Assembly: GCA_030643245.1 (NCBI GenBank)
Contig: DAOWME010000017.1
Coordinates: forward strand, 1-22,524
Direction of reading: 5' to 3'
Source of the DNA: Deltaproteobacteria bacterium
GTDB lineage: Bacteria; Desulfobacterota; UBA8473
Length of the DNA stretch: 22,524 nt
How positions within the stretch are numbered: the first letter of the stretch is position 1; each line of letters starts with the position of its first letter. Of the stretch, positions 1 through 6,974 are shown one piece after another. The translations under genes were made by a program, and so were the position numbers. A model generated the notes under the pieces. That model ran no database searches, had not been told where the DNA came from, and saw nothing but the letters and a program-made list of their open reading frames with translations.

Positions 1-156
1 CCCCCGATCGGGGTCGAGGACAGGCTTTGCCCGATCTTCAAACACAAAATCCTCAAAATAGTTCGACTATTCCTGCGGTTTTGCGTTTTCAGATCGAACA
101 AATCTAACCTAAATCTGAGCGCCAACTTGAGGAAGTTATTTAGTCCCCGTCCCTTA
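1..156 (+). repeat. R1 repeat, copy A (left end missing)
   Basis: The stretch from about position 21 to 153 matches the interior and right end of the R1 repeat seen complete at 3578-3763, 6649-6838, 13501-13687 and 14339-14525. It ends in CGTCCC followed by TTA (154-156), as the complete copies do. The left inverted end is absent. Bases 2-13 instead form an unrelated 12-bp palindrome, CCCCGATCGGGG. The copy is therefore truncated or recombined. It lies about 165 bp upstream of the oxidoreductase operon. Confidence 0.85.
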
Positions 157-206
157 CGCATAAATGAATTTAAAGAAAACCGGTAGATTTTCTTTCACCA
201 AAAATC

Positions 207-235
207 TTGACAAGTGAACTCAACCGTAGTATTCA
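207..235 (+). promoter_or_regulatory. Possible promoter of the oxidoreductase operon
   Basis: A perfect -35 hexamer TTGACA (207-212) is followed 17 bp later by a poor -10, TATTCA (230-235). The near-palindrome TTCATGAA (239-246), flanked by CATG-like arms, overlaps the expected start region and could be an operator. The -10 match is weak, so this is only a candidate. The remaining sequence to the first gene (252-322) is AT-rich with no other recognisable signal. Confidence 0.25.
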
Positions 236-322
236 TGTTTCATGAACATGTTGATTCTCAAGTGATTGTTAAAATTAAGGTATCGTATACTTATTGTTAT
301 TTAGATATGGGGGAAAATTTCA

Positions 323-547
323 ATGGCCAGAGGGAGGATAGAGATTATTGAAGAATATTGCAAGGGTTGTCAACTCTGCGTGAAGTTTTGTGCAAAGGAT
401 TGCATAGAGATCTCCACAGATAAAATCAATCCAAACGGATATCTTTTGCCGATCTTTGTAAATGAAGATGAGTGTACCGGCTGTGGAATTTGTGGCTGGA
501 TGTGCCCTGAATGCACCATAGACGTTTATAGGTATATTGAGAATTAG
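323..547 (+). CDS. korD: 2-oxoacid:ferredoxin oxidoreductase, delta (ferredoxin) subunit, KorD/VorD-type
   Basis: This 74-residue protein carries two [4Fe-4S] motifs of the CxxCxxCxxxC type: Cys13, 16, 19 and 23, then Cys51, 54, 57 and 61. Extra cysteines are at 27 and 64. It is the electron-transfer subunit that would pass electrons from the thiamine-diphosphate centre to an external ferredoxin in the cytoplasm. A purine-rich ATGGGGGAAAA sequence lies just upstream of ATG 323. It is the first gene of a same-strand run with alpha, beta and gamma subunits. The subunit assignment rests on motif, length and context. Whether the enzyme uses 2-oxoglutarate (Kor) or branched-chain 2-oxoacids (Vor) cannot be read from this subunit. 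Confidence 0.88.
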   Translation: MARGRIEIIEEYCKGCQLCVKFCAKDCIEISTDKINPNGYLLPIFVNEDECTGCGICGWMCPECTIDVYRYIEN

Positions 548-602
548 TGTTTGAACGAATTTGGGGAAGAGGTTCTCATATTAAGAGAGAAGGAAGAAAG
601 CC

Positions 603-1685
603 ATGTCAGAGAGGATTCTTGTTTCTGGGAATAACGCAGTAGCCAGGGGGGCAATTCAGGCCGGCTGCAAGTATTTTTTTGGATATCCAATTACGCCGCA
701 AAGCGAGATCCCGGAGTATATGTCTAAGGAATTGCCCAAGATAGGCGGAATCTATGTTCAAAGTGAAAGTGAAAGTGGTTCCATTTACATGGTCTACGGA
801 GGCGGGCTGACCGGAAAGAGAATAATGACATCCACATCTAGTCCGGGTTTGAGTCTCATGGCCGAGGGGATGTCATATTTGGCGGAACAGGAAATCCCCG
901 CTGTTATTGTTGATGTTGTGCGCATGGGGCCGGGTATTGGAACAGGAGGGCAGGGCGCACAGACCGATTATCTGCAAGTCACAAAAGGATGTGGACATGG
1001 CGGCTACCACGCCATCGTGTTGGCTCCGGCATCAGGGCAAGAGATCTTTGATCTGATGCAGCTTGCCTTTTTTTTAGCAGATAAGTACCGGGGACCTGTT
1101 ATGGTGATCACGGATTTCATATTGGGTCAGACCGAAGAACCTATTGAGTTAAGAACCTTGGATTTCGGTCCTCTCCCTGAGAAGGAGTGGGCGCTCACCG
1201 GTAAGGAGAAAAGGGGTGGGAACCGCGTCACTCATGTTGCCGCCTTTTTTACTTATCAGGGGATACTCAACTATCATATGAAACTCATAGAGAAGTATGC
1301 GGAGATAAAACGGGCTGAGGTCAGATACGAGAAGTACCTGGCTGATGACTGTGACTTGCTTATAGTAGCCTATGGTTCGTCTGCGAGGATAGCCAGGGGC
1401 GCAGTAGATATGGGGAGGGCAAAAGGGTTTAAATTGGGGTTGTTTCGTCCCATAACCCTTTGGCCATTTCCTGTTGAGGCTATTGCTGAGGGGGCGTCAA
1501 AGGCAGGGAGGGTTTTGGTTGTAGAAGACAGTCAGGGCCAGCTGGTCGAAGATGTTGAGGCTTCCGTCAAGGGCCGGGTTCCGGTTCATCTGCTGGGAAT
1601 GTGGGGAAGGCACAATGTCGGGGGCGGTGGAATAATCCATCCTGAAAGAGTAATAGAAGAGGTGGAGAAATTAAATGAAAGATAA
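603..1685 (+). CDS. korA: 2-oxoacid:ferredoxin oxidoreductase, alpha subunit, KorA/VorB-type
   Basis: This 360-residue protein matches the alpha subunit of the 2-oxoacid:ferredoxin oxidoreductase family. The pyrimidine-binding domain begins with GYPITPQSE (residues 27-35), followed by the YVQSESE segment (51-57) and SSPGLSLMAEG (79-89). A second transketolase-like domain occupies about 245-350. The complex oxidatively decarboxylates a 2-oxoacid to its acyl-CoA, reduces ferredoxin, and can run in reverse in anaerobes. The length is that of a stand-alone alpha subunit, with gamma encoded separately downstream. Start ATG 603 follows the purine-rich GAGAGAAGGAAGAAAG. The 3' end overlaps the beta gene by 11 bp, suggesting translational coupling. 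The sequence resembles both KorA and VorB, so the substrate is unresolved. Confidence 0.9.
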   Translation: MSERILVSGNNAVARGAIQAGCKYFFGYPITPQSEIPEYMSKELPKIGGIYVQSESESGSIYMVYGGGLTGKRIMTSTSSPGLSLMAEGMSYLAEQEIPAVIVDVVRMGPGIGTGGQGAQTDYLQVTKGCGHGGYHAIVLAPASGQEIFDLMQLAFFLADKYRGPVMVITDFILGQTEEPIELRTLDFGPLPEKEWALTGKEKRGGNRVTHVAAFFTYQGILNYHMKLIEKYAEIKRAEVRYEKYLADDCDLLIVAYGSSARIARGAVDMGRAKGFKLGLFRPITLWPFPVEAIAEGASKAGRVLVVEDSQGQLVEDVEASVKGRVPVHLLGMWGRHNVGGGGIIHPERVIEEVEKLNER

Positions 1686-2445
1686 ATCGAGTGATGTCAA
1701 GAAAGTCACAGGAAGGCCAGGGTTGAGGCTCCAAAGCCTCGGGATGTACTGTCCGGGATGTCATTATGGCATTATAACCAGGGTCATATGTGAGGTGATT
1801 GAAGAGCTTGGAGTTGCAGGGAAGGCCATCGGGCTGGCCGGAGTCGGCTGTAGTTTTGGGGGGGCGCCTATGACGATTGACATCGATTGGACATCCTGCC
1901 CTCACGGCAGAGCGCCGGCCATGGCCACTGCCATCAAGCGGATATATCCTGATGCAATGGTGCTCACTGTACAGGGGGATGGAGACCTGGGAGCCATCGG
2001 GCTTGGATGCTTTATGAATGCCTTGGTCCGGGGAGAGAATTTGACCACGGTCTTCCTCAATAATGCTGTTTACGGCACTACAGGCGGACAAATGGCACCC
2101 ACCACTCTGTTGGGAATGAAGACAACGACCACACCGCTGGGTAGAGATATAAAGACCAATGGATACCCTTTACATGTGCCTGAACTGGCAGCTACGATGA
2201 GAGGGGTAGCCTATGCTGCACGGTGCACGGTGCACACGCCCGCCAACTTCCAAAGGGCCAAAAAATCATTGAAGACGGCTATTCAAAAACAGATGGATGG
2301 TATTGGTTATGGAATAGTGGAATTTGTGTCAGCCTGTCCTCCAGGTTGGGGTCTGAAGCCATTGGAATGTCTTGATTACATTTCTGAGAGAATGCTGGAG
2401 GAGTATCCCCTCGGAGAATTCAAGAATTTGGATAAGACGGATTGA
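1675..2445 (+). CDS. korB: 2-oxoacid:ferredoxin oxidoreductase, beta (TPP-binding) subunit, KorB/VorA-type
   Basis: The 256-residue beta subunit binds thiamine diphosphate and Mg2+. The signature GDGD (101-104) is followed 24 residues later by NN (129-130) and YGTTGGQ (133-139), the typical order for this family. CPGC (26-29) near the N terminus is also characteristic and would help hold a cluster or the cofactor pocket. ATG 1675 lies inside the end of the alpha gene, giving an 11-bp overlap with an RBS-like GAGG (1660-1663) upstream. With alpha it forms the catalytic core. The gamma gene follows after 55 bp. Confidence 0.92.
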   Translation: MKDKSSDVKKVTGRPGLRLQSLGMYCPGCHYGIITRVICEVIEELGVAGKAIGLAGVGCSFGGAPMTIDIDWTSCPHGRAPAMATAIKRIYPDAMVLTVQGDGDLGAIGLGCFMNALVRGENLTTVFLNNAVYGTTGGQMAPTTLLGMKTTTTPLGRDIKTNGYPLHVPELAATMRGVAYAARCTVHTPANFQRAKKSLKTAIQKQMDGIGYGIVEFVSACPPGWGLKPLECLDYISERMLEEYPLGEFKNLDKTD

Positions 2446-2500
2446 CAGTTACTGACAATAGTATGATTTCATTAATGATATCTTTTAGGGGACATTAATA

Positions 2501-3055
2501 ATGGACTATTATGAACTTATGATTGCTGGTACCGGGGGTAGGGGGGTTCTTTTGATCGGGCGGCTGTTAGCTCAGGCTGGAATAGAAACGTATAAGTATG
2601 CTCTATTTTTTCCCAATTACGCCCCGGCAATGAGGGGGGGAGAGTCGGAATGTACAGTTATGTTGTCCGATAGCGCTATAGGGTCCCCTGTGATCTTTAA
2701 ACCGGCCTGCGCTATAGCTATGACCGGTTCTGCATTGACCTTGATGGAAAACCGGATGCGGTCGGGAGGGTCCTTGATAGTGGACAGCAGCGTGATATCG
2801 GACAGGGTTGCAAGGGAGGACATAACTGCGTACTATATCCCTGCCACTGAAAAGGCTGTAGACTTGGGAGGAACTCAGGCGGCGAACATGGTTCTCTTGG
2901 GGGCGTATGTTGAACATACCAAAGCAATTTCACTGGATCTTTTGGAGAAGGCTCTCGATAACAGGTTGCAGGGGGAGTCAAAAAAACCGATTTTAGAGCT
3001 TAATAAGAAGGCGCTGAATGAGGGCGCCGGGTTTATGGCTAATTACGAATCATGA
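2501..3055 (+). CDS. korC: 2-oxoacid:ferredoxin oxidoreductase, gamma subunit, KorC/VorC-type
   Basis: The 184-residue gamma subunit is identified by the N-terminal glycine-rich GTGGRG (10-15) and the conserved FPNYAPAMRGGESECTV segment (37-53). In this family the gamma domain completes the CoA-handling part of the complex. ATG 2501 has a purine-rich TAGGGGAC upstream at a suitable distance. Its stop codon overlaps the next start as ATGA (3052-3055), so the small downstream gene is probably translationally coupled. Length is normal and the reading frame is intact. Confidence 0.9.
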   Translation: MDYYELMIAGTGGRGVLLIGRLLAQAGIETYKYALFFPNYAPAMRGGESECTVMLSDSAIGSPVIFKPACAIAMTGSALTLMENRMRSGGSLIVDSSVISDRVAREDITAYYIPATEKAVDLGGTQAANMVLLGAYVEHTKAISLDLLEKALDNRLQGESKKPILELNKKALNEGAGFMANYES

Positions 3056-3261
3056 GATCCCCTATGAAGAATTCCAGCTTTCAACAGCTTGAGGCAACTT
3101 CTCTCTATTGTCCTAGATGTAAGGTAGCTGTTCCGGTCAGAAAGAGACTCCTGATAATTTTACCGGATGGAGAGAAGTTTGAGTATCTCTGTACTCGTTG
3201 CGCAACGTCACTGGGTAACAAGATAGAACCACTCAGCAAAGAGGTTAGGATTATAATCTGA
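3052..3261 (+). CDS. Small zinc-ribbon-like protein of unknown function
   Basis: The 69-residue product carries two CxxC pairs, Cys20/Cys23 (CPRC) and Cys47/Cys50 (CTRC), 23 residues apart. This spacing suits a zinc ribbon. No signal peptide or membrane segment is visible, so it is probably cytoplasmic. The ATG overlaps the gamma-subunit stop as ATGA; an internal ATG at 3064 is possible. The function is not recognised. Position as the last gene of the operon suggests a role tied to the oxidoreductase, such as assembly, metal handling or regulation, but that is inference. The four ordered cysteines and operon coupling argue that it is a real gene. Confidence 0.7.
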   Translation: MRSPMKNSSFQQLEATSLYCPRCKVAVPVRKRLLIILPDGEKFEYLCTRCATSLGNKIEPLSKEVRIII

Positions 3262-3326
3262 TAGTTGATTTTCCCACCAAATTCTCGCGCATGCTTTCCA
3301 GGAATCTTTATTGAATTTATTGAATC

Positions 3327-3407
3327 TGAAATTTTGGGACCTGTGCAGTTGAGCAGGATTGCGTTAAGCTGGTAAACTTGACTAACTTCACAGCTTGAAA
3401 TTTTGGG
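3327..3407 (+). repeat. R4 repeat, internally deleted copy
   Basis: Positions 3335-3367 match one arm of the longer R4 element (minus strand of about 6535-6571), including GTGCAGTTGAGCAGGATT. Positions 3369-3400 match the opposite arm (minus strand of about 6355-6385), including GGTAAACTTGAC and CACAGCTTGAAA. The roughly 150 bp between the arms in the full copy are missing. A perfect 12-bp direct repeat TGAAATTTTGGG flanks the unit at 3327-3338 and 3396-3407. The rest of 3262-3577 shows no gene or signal I can name. Confidence 0.7.
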
Positions 3408-3577
3408 TAGTGTCCCTTTACAGTTGAGATAAATGTTTTTGGAGGGTTCTGTGGTCTGATTTTTTCGAACAGAGCATTGTTTTTTTCTTCCTGAACCCCA
3501 GATAGCGGTTTGAAGGCTGTAATAGTGAGTTCTCTCCCTTCCTCTGGACATAGAGATACCAGGAGGAAGAAAGTTAA

Positions 3578-3763
3578 TAAGGGACGGGGACGAAATAACT
3601 TTTTCATTTGTGCATCTCATCTTCAGGCCATCTTTGCCCGATCTTCAAACACAAAATCCTCAAAATAGTTCGACTATTCCTGCGGTTTTGCGTTTTCAGA
3701 TCGAACAAATCTAACCTAAATCTGAGCGCCAACTTGAGGAAGTTATTTCGGCCCCGTCCCTAA
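3578..3763 (+). repeat. R1 repeat, copy B (complete)
   Basis: The 180-bp unit 3581-3760 has inverted ends: GGGACGGGGACGAAATAACT on the left, and GGGACGGGGCCGAAATAACT when the right end is read on the minus strand. It is flanked by TAA on both sides (3578-3580 and 3761-3763), whereas copies C, D and E are flanked by TTA on both sides. That pattern suggests a 3-bp target duplication. The interior contains an imperfect 31-bp hairpin (CGATCT...AGATCG) around a TCG loop. It has no coding capacity. Confidence 0.9.
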
Positions 3764-4046
3764 GCATTTTCGCCAAACAGGAAAAAGGATGCAGGTAAAT
3801 TAGGGAATGCTATCTTAATATGTGAGGGTTTTGATTCATTAACTTGACATCAAGGATACTTCTACGAAAAAAAAGCGGTTTTTAAAAGCTCTGGTAGAAA
3901 TTACTTGACATACATCTCATTTTACTATATTTTAACAAATGAAGATGCTATACAATTGCCTTCCTACAGAGTTTATCCAATAAAGCTGTTATTGTACCAG
4001 AGGCTCTAATAGCGTTTCATAAACTCACCTTTGGGGCGAATCCCTC
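3764..4046. other. Gene-free AT-rich stretch with one promoter-like site
   Basis: No convincing gene is present. TTGACA at 3905-3910 is followed by TATATT (15-bp spacing, 3926-3931) or TATTTT (17-bp spacing, 3928-3933), a plausible plus-strand sigma-70 promoter. If used, it would give rho an untranslated leader of about 700 nt that includes the R5 foldback. Another TTGACA at 3844-3849 has no matching -10. Confidence 0.35.
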
Positions 4047-4350
4047 GAAAAACAGTACTCCGTATTACAAAAAGGCTTTGAGTGTAACCCCTTTTCGTTT
4101 GATATCCGGCGACCACTGTAATGTTTGTTGCCGGTTGCTTATTTTTTGTTGTTCGTTGTACGTAAGGGCCTTTCGTAACCCCATGTAATCCAATGAAACT
4201 CCGACACAATTGGGACCAATGCTTTGCGCAGAACTGTAGTTCACAACGGGCAACAAGAAATAAGCGGCCGGCAACTGGAATGCGGTAACGAAAAAAGGTT
4301 ACACTAAAAGCCTTTTACTCTAAGACTTATCATATTATGTACGGTTTTTC
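4047..4350. repeat. R5, long imperfect foldback in the rho upstream region
   Basis: The two halves are reverse complements over most of their length around a loop of about 83 nt (4160-4242). The inner arms, 4127-4159 and 4243-4275, are 33 nt each with only five differences. Middle arms of about 30 nt (near 4071-4100 and 4285-4314) and outer arms (GAAAAACAGTAC at 4047-4058 against GTACGGTTTTTC at 4339-4350) continue the symmetry, with internal gaps. All five inner-arm differences would be G-U pairs in a plus-strand RNA, but the outer-arm differences are not. It is either a foldback element or a structured leader. Confidence 0.8.
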
Positions 4351-4444
4351 TGACTTTGACCAGTGTGTGTATCCACAAAGTCGCGTAAGGTCCCGTTCTC
4401 TGCGGGGGGGGGCTGCGGGATTTTGGCTGTTTTTGGATAGAAAC

Positions 4445-4597
4445 TAACTAGTGTCCATCCAGAAATGAGGATTTTTATTCAAGATCAAGGCATACGAAAA
4501 ATATAACCGCAGGCATATATTTGATATTCCGAGGATTATTTTTTGAGCATAGCGCAGATATTGGGCAAAAAGACCATTTATGGATGGACACTAACTA
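4445..4597. repeat. R2 repeat, complete copy upstream of rho
   Basis: The ends are inverted: TAGTGTCCATCCAGAAATG at 4449-4467, and CATTTATGGATGGACACTA at 4575-4593. The unit GTGTCC...GGACAC (4451-4591) is flanked on both sides by TAACTA (4445-4450 and 4592-4597), which may be a target duplication, or partly element-encoded since other copies also begin with TAG. The interior is a degenerate hairpin. Related ends occur at 15709 and 22364. Confidence 0.8.
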
Positions 4598-4611
4598 AGG
4601 GGCGAGGCCGA
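4596..4611. repeat. R1 end remnant next to the rho start
   Basis: TAAGGGGCGAGGCCGA matches the R1 terminal sequence of copy E (TAAGGGACGAGGCCGA on the minus strand) at 15 of 16 positions. It abuts the R2 element and lies 44 bp before the rho start codon. It is short, so it could be coincidental, but R2 and R1 sequences are also adjacent at 15709-15782. Confidence 0.45.
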
Positions 4612-4655
4612 TTTTTCCTTGGGGCTTCAATTCAGCATAGCAAAAGGAGAGGAAA

Positions 4656-5909
4656 GTGAGTCTGAATTTAAAAGATCTTAAAGAGAAAAGGATTAGTGGA
4701 TTGACGAACCTTGCAAGGCGACTAAAGATAGAAGGGTCTAGTTGCCTGAGCAAACAGGAGTTGATCTTTGCTATCCTTCAAGCTGAGACCGAGAAGAACG
4801 GGTTGATATACGGAGAAGGAGTGCTGGAGACTCTGCCGGATGGGTTCGGCTTCTTGCGTGCCCCTGACTATAGTTATTTGCCGGGGCCCGATGACATATA
4901 TGTCTCACCTTCCCAGATTAGAAGGTTTAATTTGTTAACCGGTGACACGGTTTCTGGTCAGATAAGACCGCCAAAGGATAGTGAAAGGTATTTTGCCCTT
5001 CTTAAAGTGGAGTCCGTCAACTTTGAAAACCCTGAGGCCTCTAGGGAAAAGACCCTTTTCGATAACCTAGTTCCGCTCTATCCCGAGCAAAAATTCAATC
5101 TGGAGACAGATGCGGAAGACCTCTCCACAAGAATAATGGATTTATTGACCCCTATCGGAAAAGGGCAAAGGGGCCTTATCGTTTCACCACCTCGAGCCGG
5201 AAAGACGATGCTCCTTCAAAACATCGCTAATTCCATTACAACTAATCACGAAGAGGTAATCCTCATAGTTCTTTTGATAGACGAGCGCCCGGAAGAGGTG
5301 ACGGATATGCAGCGTTCAGTTCGTGGAGAAGTTGTTAGTTCGACTTTTGATGAACCGGCGCAGAGACATGTGCAGGTTGCTGAGATGATTATCGAGAAGG
5401 CTAAGAGACTCGTAGAACACAAGAGGGATGTTGTAATTCTATTGGACAGCATTACCAGATTGGCCAGGGCTTACAATGCGGTGGTGCCGCCGAGTGGTAA
5501 GGTTCTGTCAGGGGGGGTAGATTCCAGCGCTCTCCACCGTCCAAAGAGGTTCTTTGGAGCAGCAAGAAACATCGAGGAAGGAGGGAGCCTCACCATTATC
5601 GCCACCGCCTTGATCGATACCGGTAGCAGGATGGACGAGGTAATCTTCGAAGAATTTAAAGGTACAGGCAACATGGAGCTCCATCTTGACAGAAAGCTGA
5701 GTGACAGAAGGATATTTCCGGCAATGGACATAAATCGCTCCGGTACGAGAAAAGAGGAACTACTCATCCCAAAAGAAGACTTGAATAGAATATGGATACT
5801 TCGAAAGATAATTCAACCAATGAATACTTTTGATGCATTAGATTTTCTAAAAGAGAAGATTTCAGATACCAAGACGAACCCGGAGTTTCTGGAATCCATG
5901 AGTAGGTAG
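4656..5909 (+). CDS. rho: Transcription termination factor Rho
   Basis: The 417-residue protein has standard Rho architecture and close to the usual length. The N-terminal Rho_N helical domain spans about 1-45. The OB-fold RNA-binding domain includes GFGFLR near residue 63. The ATPase/translocase domain has Walker A SPPRAGKT near 177-184, LIDERPEEV near 208, the Walker B segment ILLDSITRLARA near 261-272, and the secondary RNA-binding loops around SGGVDSSALHRPKRFFG and GTGNMEL. Rho is a hexameric RNA helicase that ends untranslated transcripts. The start is GTG at 4656, supported by AAAGGAGAGG (4643-4652). The long repeat-rich leader upstream is notable because rho is autoregulated by attenuation in other bacteria. 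Whether that happens here is not shown. Confidence 0.98.
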   Translation: MSLNLKDLKEKRISGLTNLARRLKIEGSSCLSKQELIFAILQAETEKNGLIYGEGVLETLPDGFGFLRAPDYSYLPGPDDIYVSPSQIRRFNLLTGDTVSGQIRPPKDSERYFALLKVESVNFENPEASREKTLFDNLVPLYPEQKFNLETDAEDLSTRIMDLLTPIGKGQRGLIVSPPRAGKTMLLQNIANSITTNHEEVILIVLLIDERPEEVTDMQRSVRGEVVSSTFDEPAQRHVQVAEMIIEKAKRLVEHKRDVVILLDSITRLARAYNAVVPPSGKVLSGGVDSSALHRPKRFFGAARNIEEGGSLTIIATALIDTGSRMDEVIFEEFKGTGNMELHLDRKLSDRRIFPAMDINRSGTRKEELLIPKEDLNRIWILRKIIQPMNTFDALDFLKEKISDTKTNPEFLESMSR

Positions 5910-5920
5910 AGTCCTACATG

Positions 5921-6038
5921 TTTTCAGATATTAAATTTCACAAGGCCAGAGGGAGGAATTCGAGCAAGTCGTACATTTCTAGTACGTCGTCGAGACTTCC
6001 GACCGATAACGCAGTGAAACTTAATATATGGAAGTCTG
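5921..6038 (+). repeat. R3 repeat, copy 1, directly after rho
   Basis: The unit starts 11 bp after the rho stop with TTTTCAGATATTAAATTTCA and ends with an inverted version (GTGAAACTTAATATATGG). The core runs AAGGCC (5942-5947), then a stem centred on CGTACatttctaGTACG (5970-5986), then AACGCAG (6008-6014). It closely matches the minus strand of 18674-18790. The hairpin could act as a 3'-end structure for rho mRNA. There is no clear U-run after it, so intrinsic termination is not supported. Confidence 0.85.
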
Positions 6039-6133
6039 TATACAAGATAAATATTACGAGAGTGCGTAGTTTGCTCTGAGACACTAGGGTTCAGGGGGAA
6101 GGCGCAATTGTGTGTAATCCGGAGGAAAGCAGT

Positions 6134-6334
6134 ATGAAGAAAGAAATTCACCCCAATTACTACCCAACAACCATAAGGTGCGCCTGTGGGAATACCATTG
6201 AGACAAGGTCTACAAAGAAGGATATAGTAGTGGAAATATGCTCCAAATGCCATCCCTTCTTTACGGGGAAGCAAAAGCTCATAGATTCCGCGGGACGAGT
6301 GGAGAAGTTTAAAAGGAAATACGGTATGGAATAA
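6134..6334 (+). CDS. rpmE: 50S ribosomal protein L31 (zinc-binding form)
   Basis: The 66-residue protein begins MKKEIHPNYYP and has Cys16, Cys18, Cys36 and Cys39, the four zinc ligands of the cysteine-containing L31 type. Zinc-free paralogues (YkgM type) lack them. I chose ATG 6134 over the in-frame GTG 8 codons upstream because GGAGG (6121-6125) sits 8 bp before it and L31 normally begins here. It belongs to the large ribosomal subunit and contributes to the bridge with the small subunit. Placement directly after rho is common in bacteria. The cysteine form implies no zinc-sparing replacement at this locus. Confidence 0.97.
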   Translation: MKKEIHPNYYPTTIRCACGNTIETRSTKKDIVVEICSKCHPFFTGKQKLIDSAGRVEKFKRKYGME

Positions 6335-6338
6335 AGAC

Positions 6339-6576
6339 AAAAAGTAGGGTTACACTTTTTCAAGCTGTGCAGTTGGTCAAGTTTACCGCTTGCCGCCTAC
6401 TTGCTTCGTTTGCTTCTTATGAACTACAGTCTTGCATAAGGCTGAAAGTATAATGGGATGAAAAGTCTCGTATGTCTATTTTAAAAGTTGACCAGGTCCT
6501 TACGTATAAGAAGCAAACGAAACAAGCAGCCGGCGCTTAACGCAATCCTGCTCAACTGCACATGTCCCACTTTTTT
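6339..6576. repeat. R4 repeat, full-length inverted-repeat element
   Basis: The element begins just after the rpmE stop. The left arm (about 6364-6420, with GTGCAGTTG and CTTCGTTTGCTTCTTAT) is repeated in reverse complement at about 6506-6563 (ATAAGAAGCAAACGAAACAAG and CAACTGCAC) around a loop of about 85 nt. The ends AAAAAGTAGGG and CCCACTTTTTT are also complementary. It has no coding capacity. A shortened copy lies at 3327-3407 in the opposite orientation. Confidence 0.75.
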
Positions 6577-6596
6577 AAAGGAATGCCGATGAATAA

Positions 6597-6860
6597 ATTG
6601 AGTGATTTAGGAATTGTGGAATTGAAATTTATTAATGAATTCTATTTCTTAGGGACGGGGACGAAATAACTTCCTCAAGTTGGCGCTCAGATTTAGGTTA
6701 GATTTGTTCGATCTGAAAACGCAAAACCGCAGGAACAGTCGAACTATTTTGAGGATTTTGTGTTTGAAGATCGGGCAAAGATGGCCTGAAGATGAGATAC
6801 ACAAATGGGGAAGTTATTTCTTTCGTCCCCGTCCCTTATATAATTCCTAAATCCCTCAAT
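6597..6860. repeat. 19-bp inverted repeat enclosing R1 copy C
   Basis: ATTGAGTGATTTAGGAATT (6597-6615) and the reverse complement of 6842-6860 (ATTGAGGGATTTAGGAATT) differ at one of 19 positions. R1 copy C lies between them, only 3 bp from the right arm but 33 bp from the left. This looks like an older short foldback into which R1 inserted off-centre. Confidence 0.65.
6649..6838 (-). repeat. R1 repeat, copy C (complete, opposite orientation)
   Basis: The unit 6652-6835 (184 bp) starts with GGGACGGGGACGAAATAACT. It ends in a sequence that reads GGGACGGGGACGAAAGAAAT on the minus strand, which carries a 4-bp insertion relative to other copies. TTA flanks it on both sides (6649-6651, 6836-6838). 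Its interior is in reverse orientation to copies A, B, D and E. It sits between rpmE and prfA. The remaining bases to the prfA start (6861-6960) are very AT-rich and show no clear promoter. Confidence 0.9.
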
Positions 6861-6974
6861 TCGCAACTCCTGAATTTAGGATTAATTTGTATTAATGTTC
6901 TTAAAGTAATAAAAATGTAAAGTTACAAATGAAAGATGACGTTTATTGTAATAATTTATAGGAAGTCGTGAATC

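Noticed and set aside
239..246. TTCATGAA palindrome as a defined operator
   Set aside because: Only eight symmetric bases with offset flanks; too short to assign to a regulator.
1567..2091. 174-codon open frame on the minus strand
   Set aside because: It lies wholly over the alpha and beta subunit genes, which have clear family motifs, and its own translation has no recognisable domain.
3105..3620. 171-codon minus-strand open frame across the gap after the zinc-ribbon gene
   Set aside because: It runs through the R4 and R1 repeats and over the zinc-ribbon gene, with low-complexity translation and no motif.
4006..4274. Two short overlapping minus-strand frames upstream of rho
   Set aside because: Both lie within the R5 foldback and have no ribosome site or known motif.
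4243..4275. R5 as a demonstrated plus-strand RNA structure based on G-U compatible differences
   Set aside because: The pattern holds only for the inner arms. The differences in the middle arms favour the other strand or are plain mismatches, so directional RNA selection is not supported.
5921..6038. R3 as an intrinsic terminator of rho
   Set aside because: The stem is present but no T-run follows it in the gene's direction, so only a 3' structure can be claimed.
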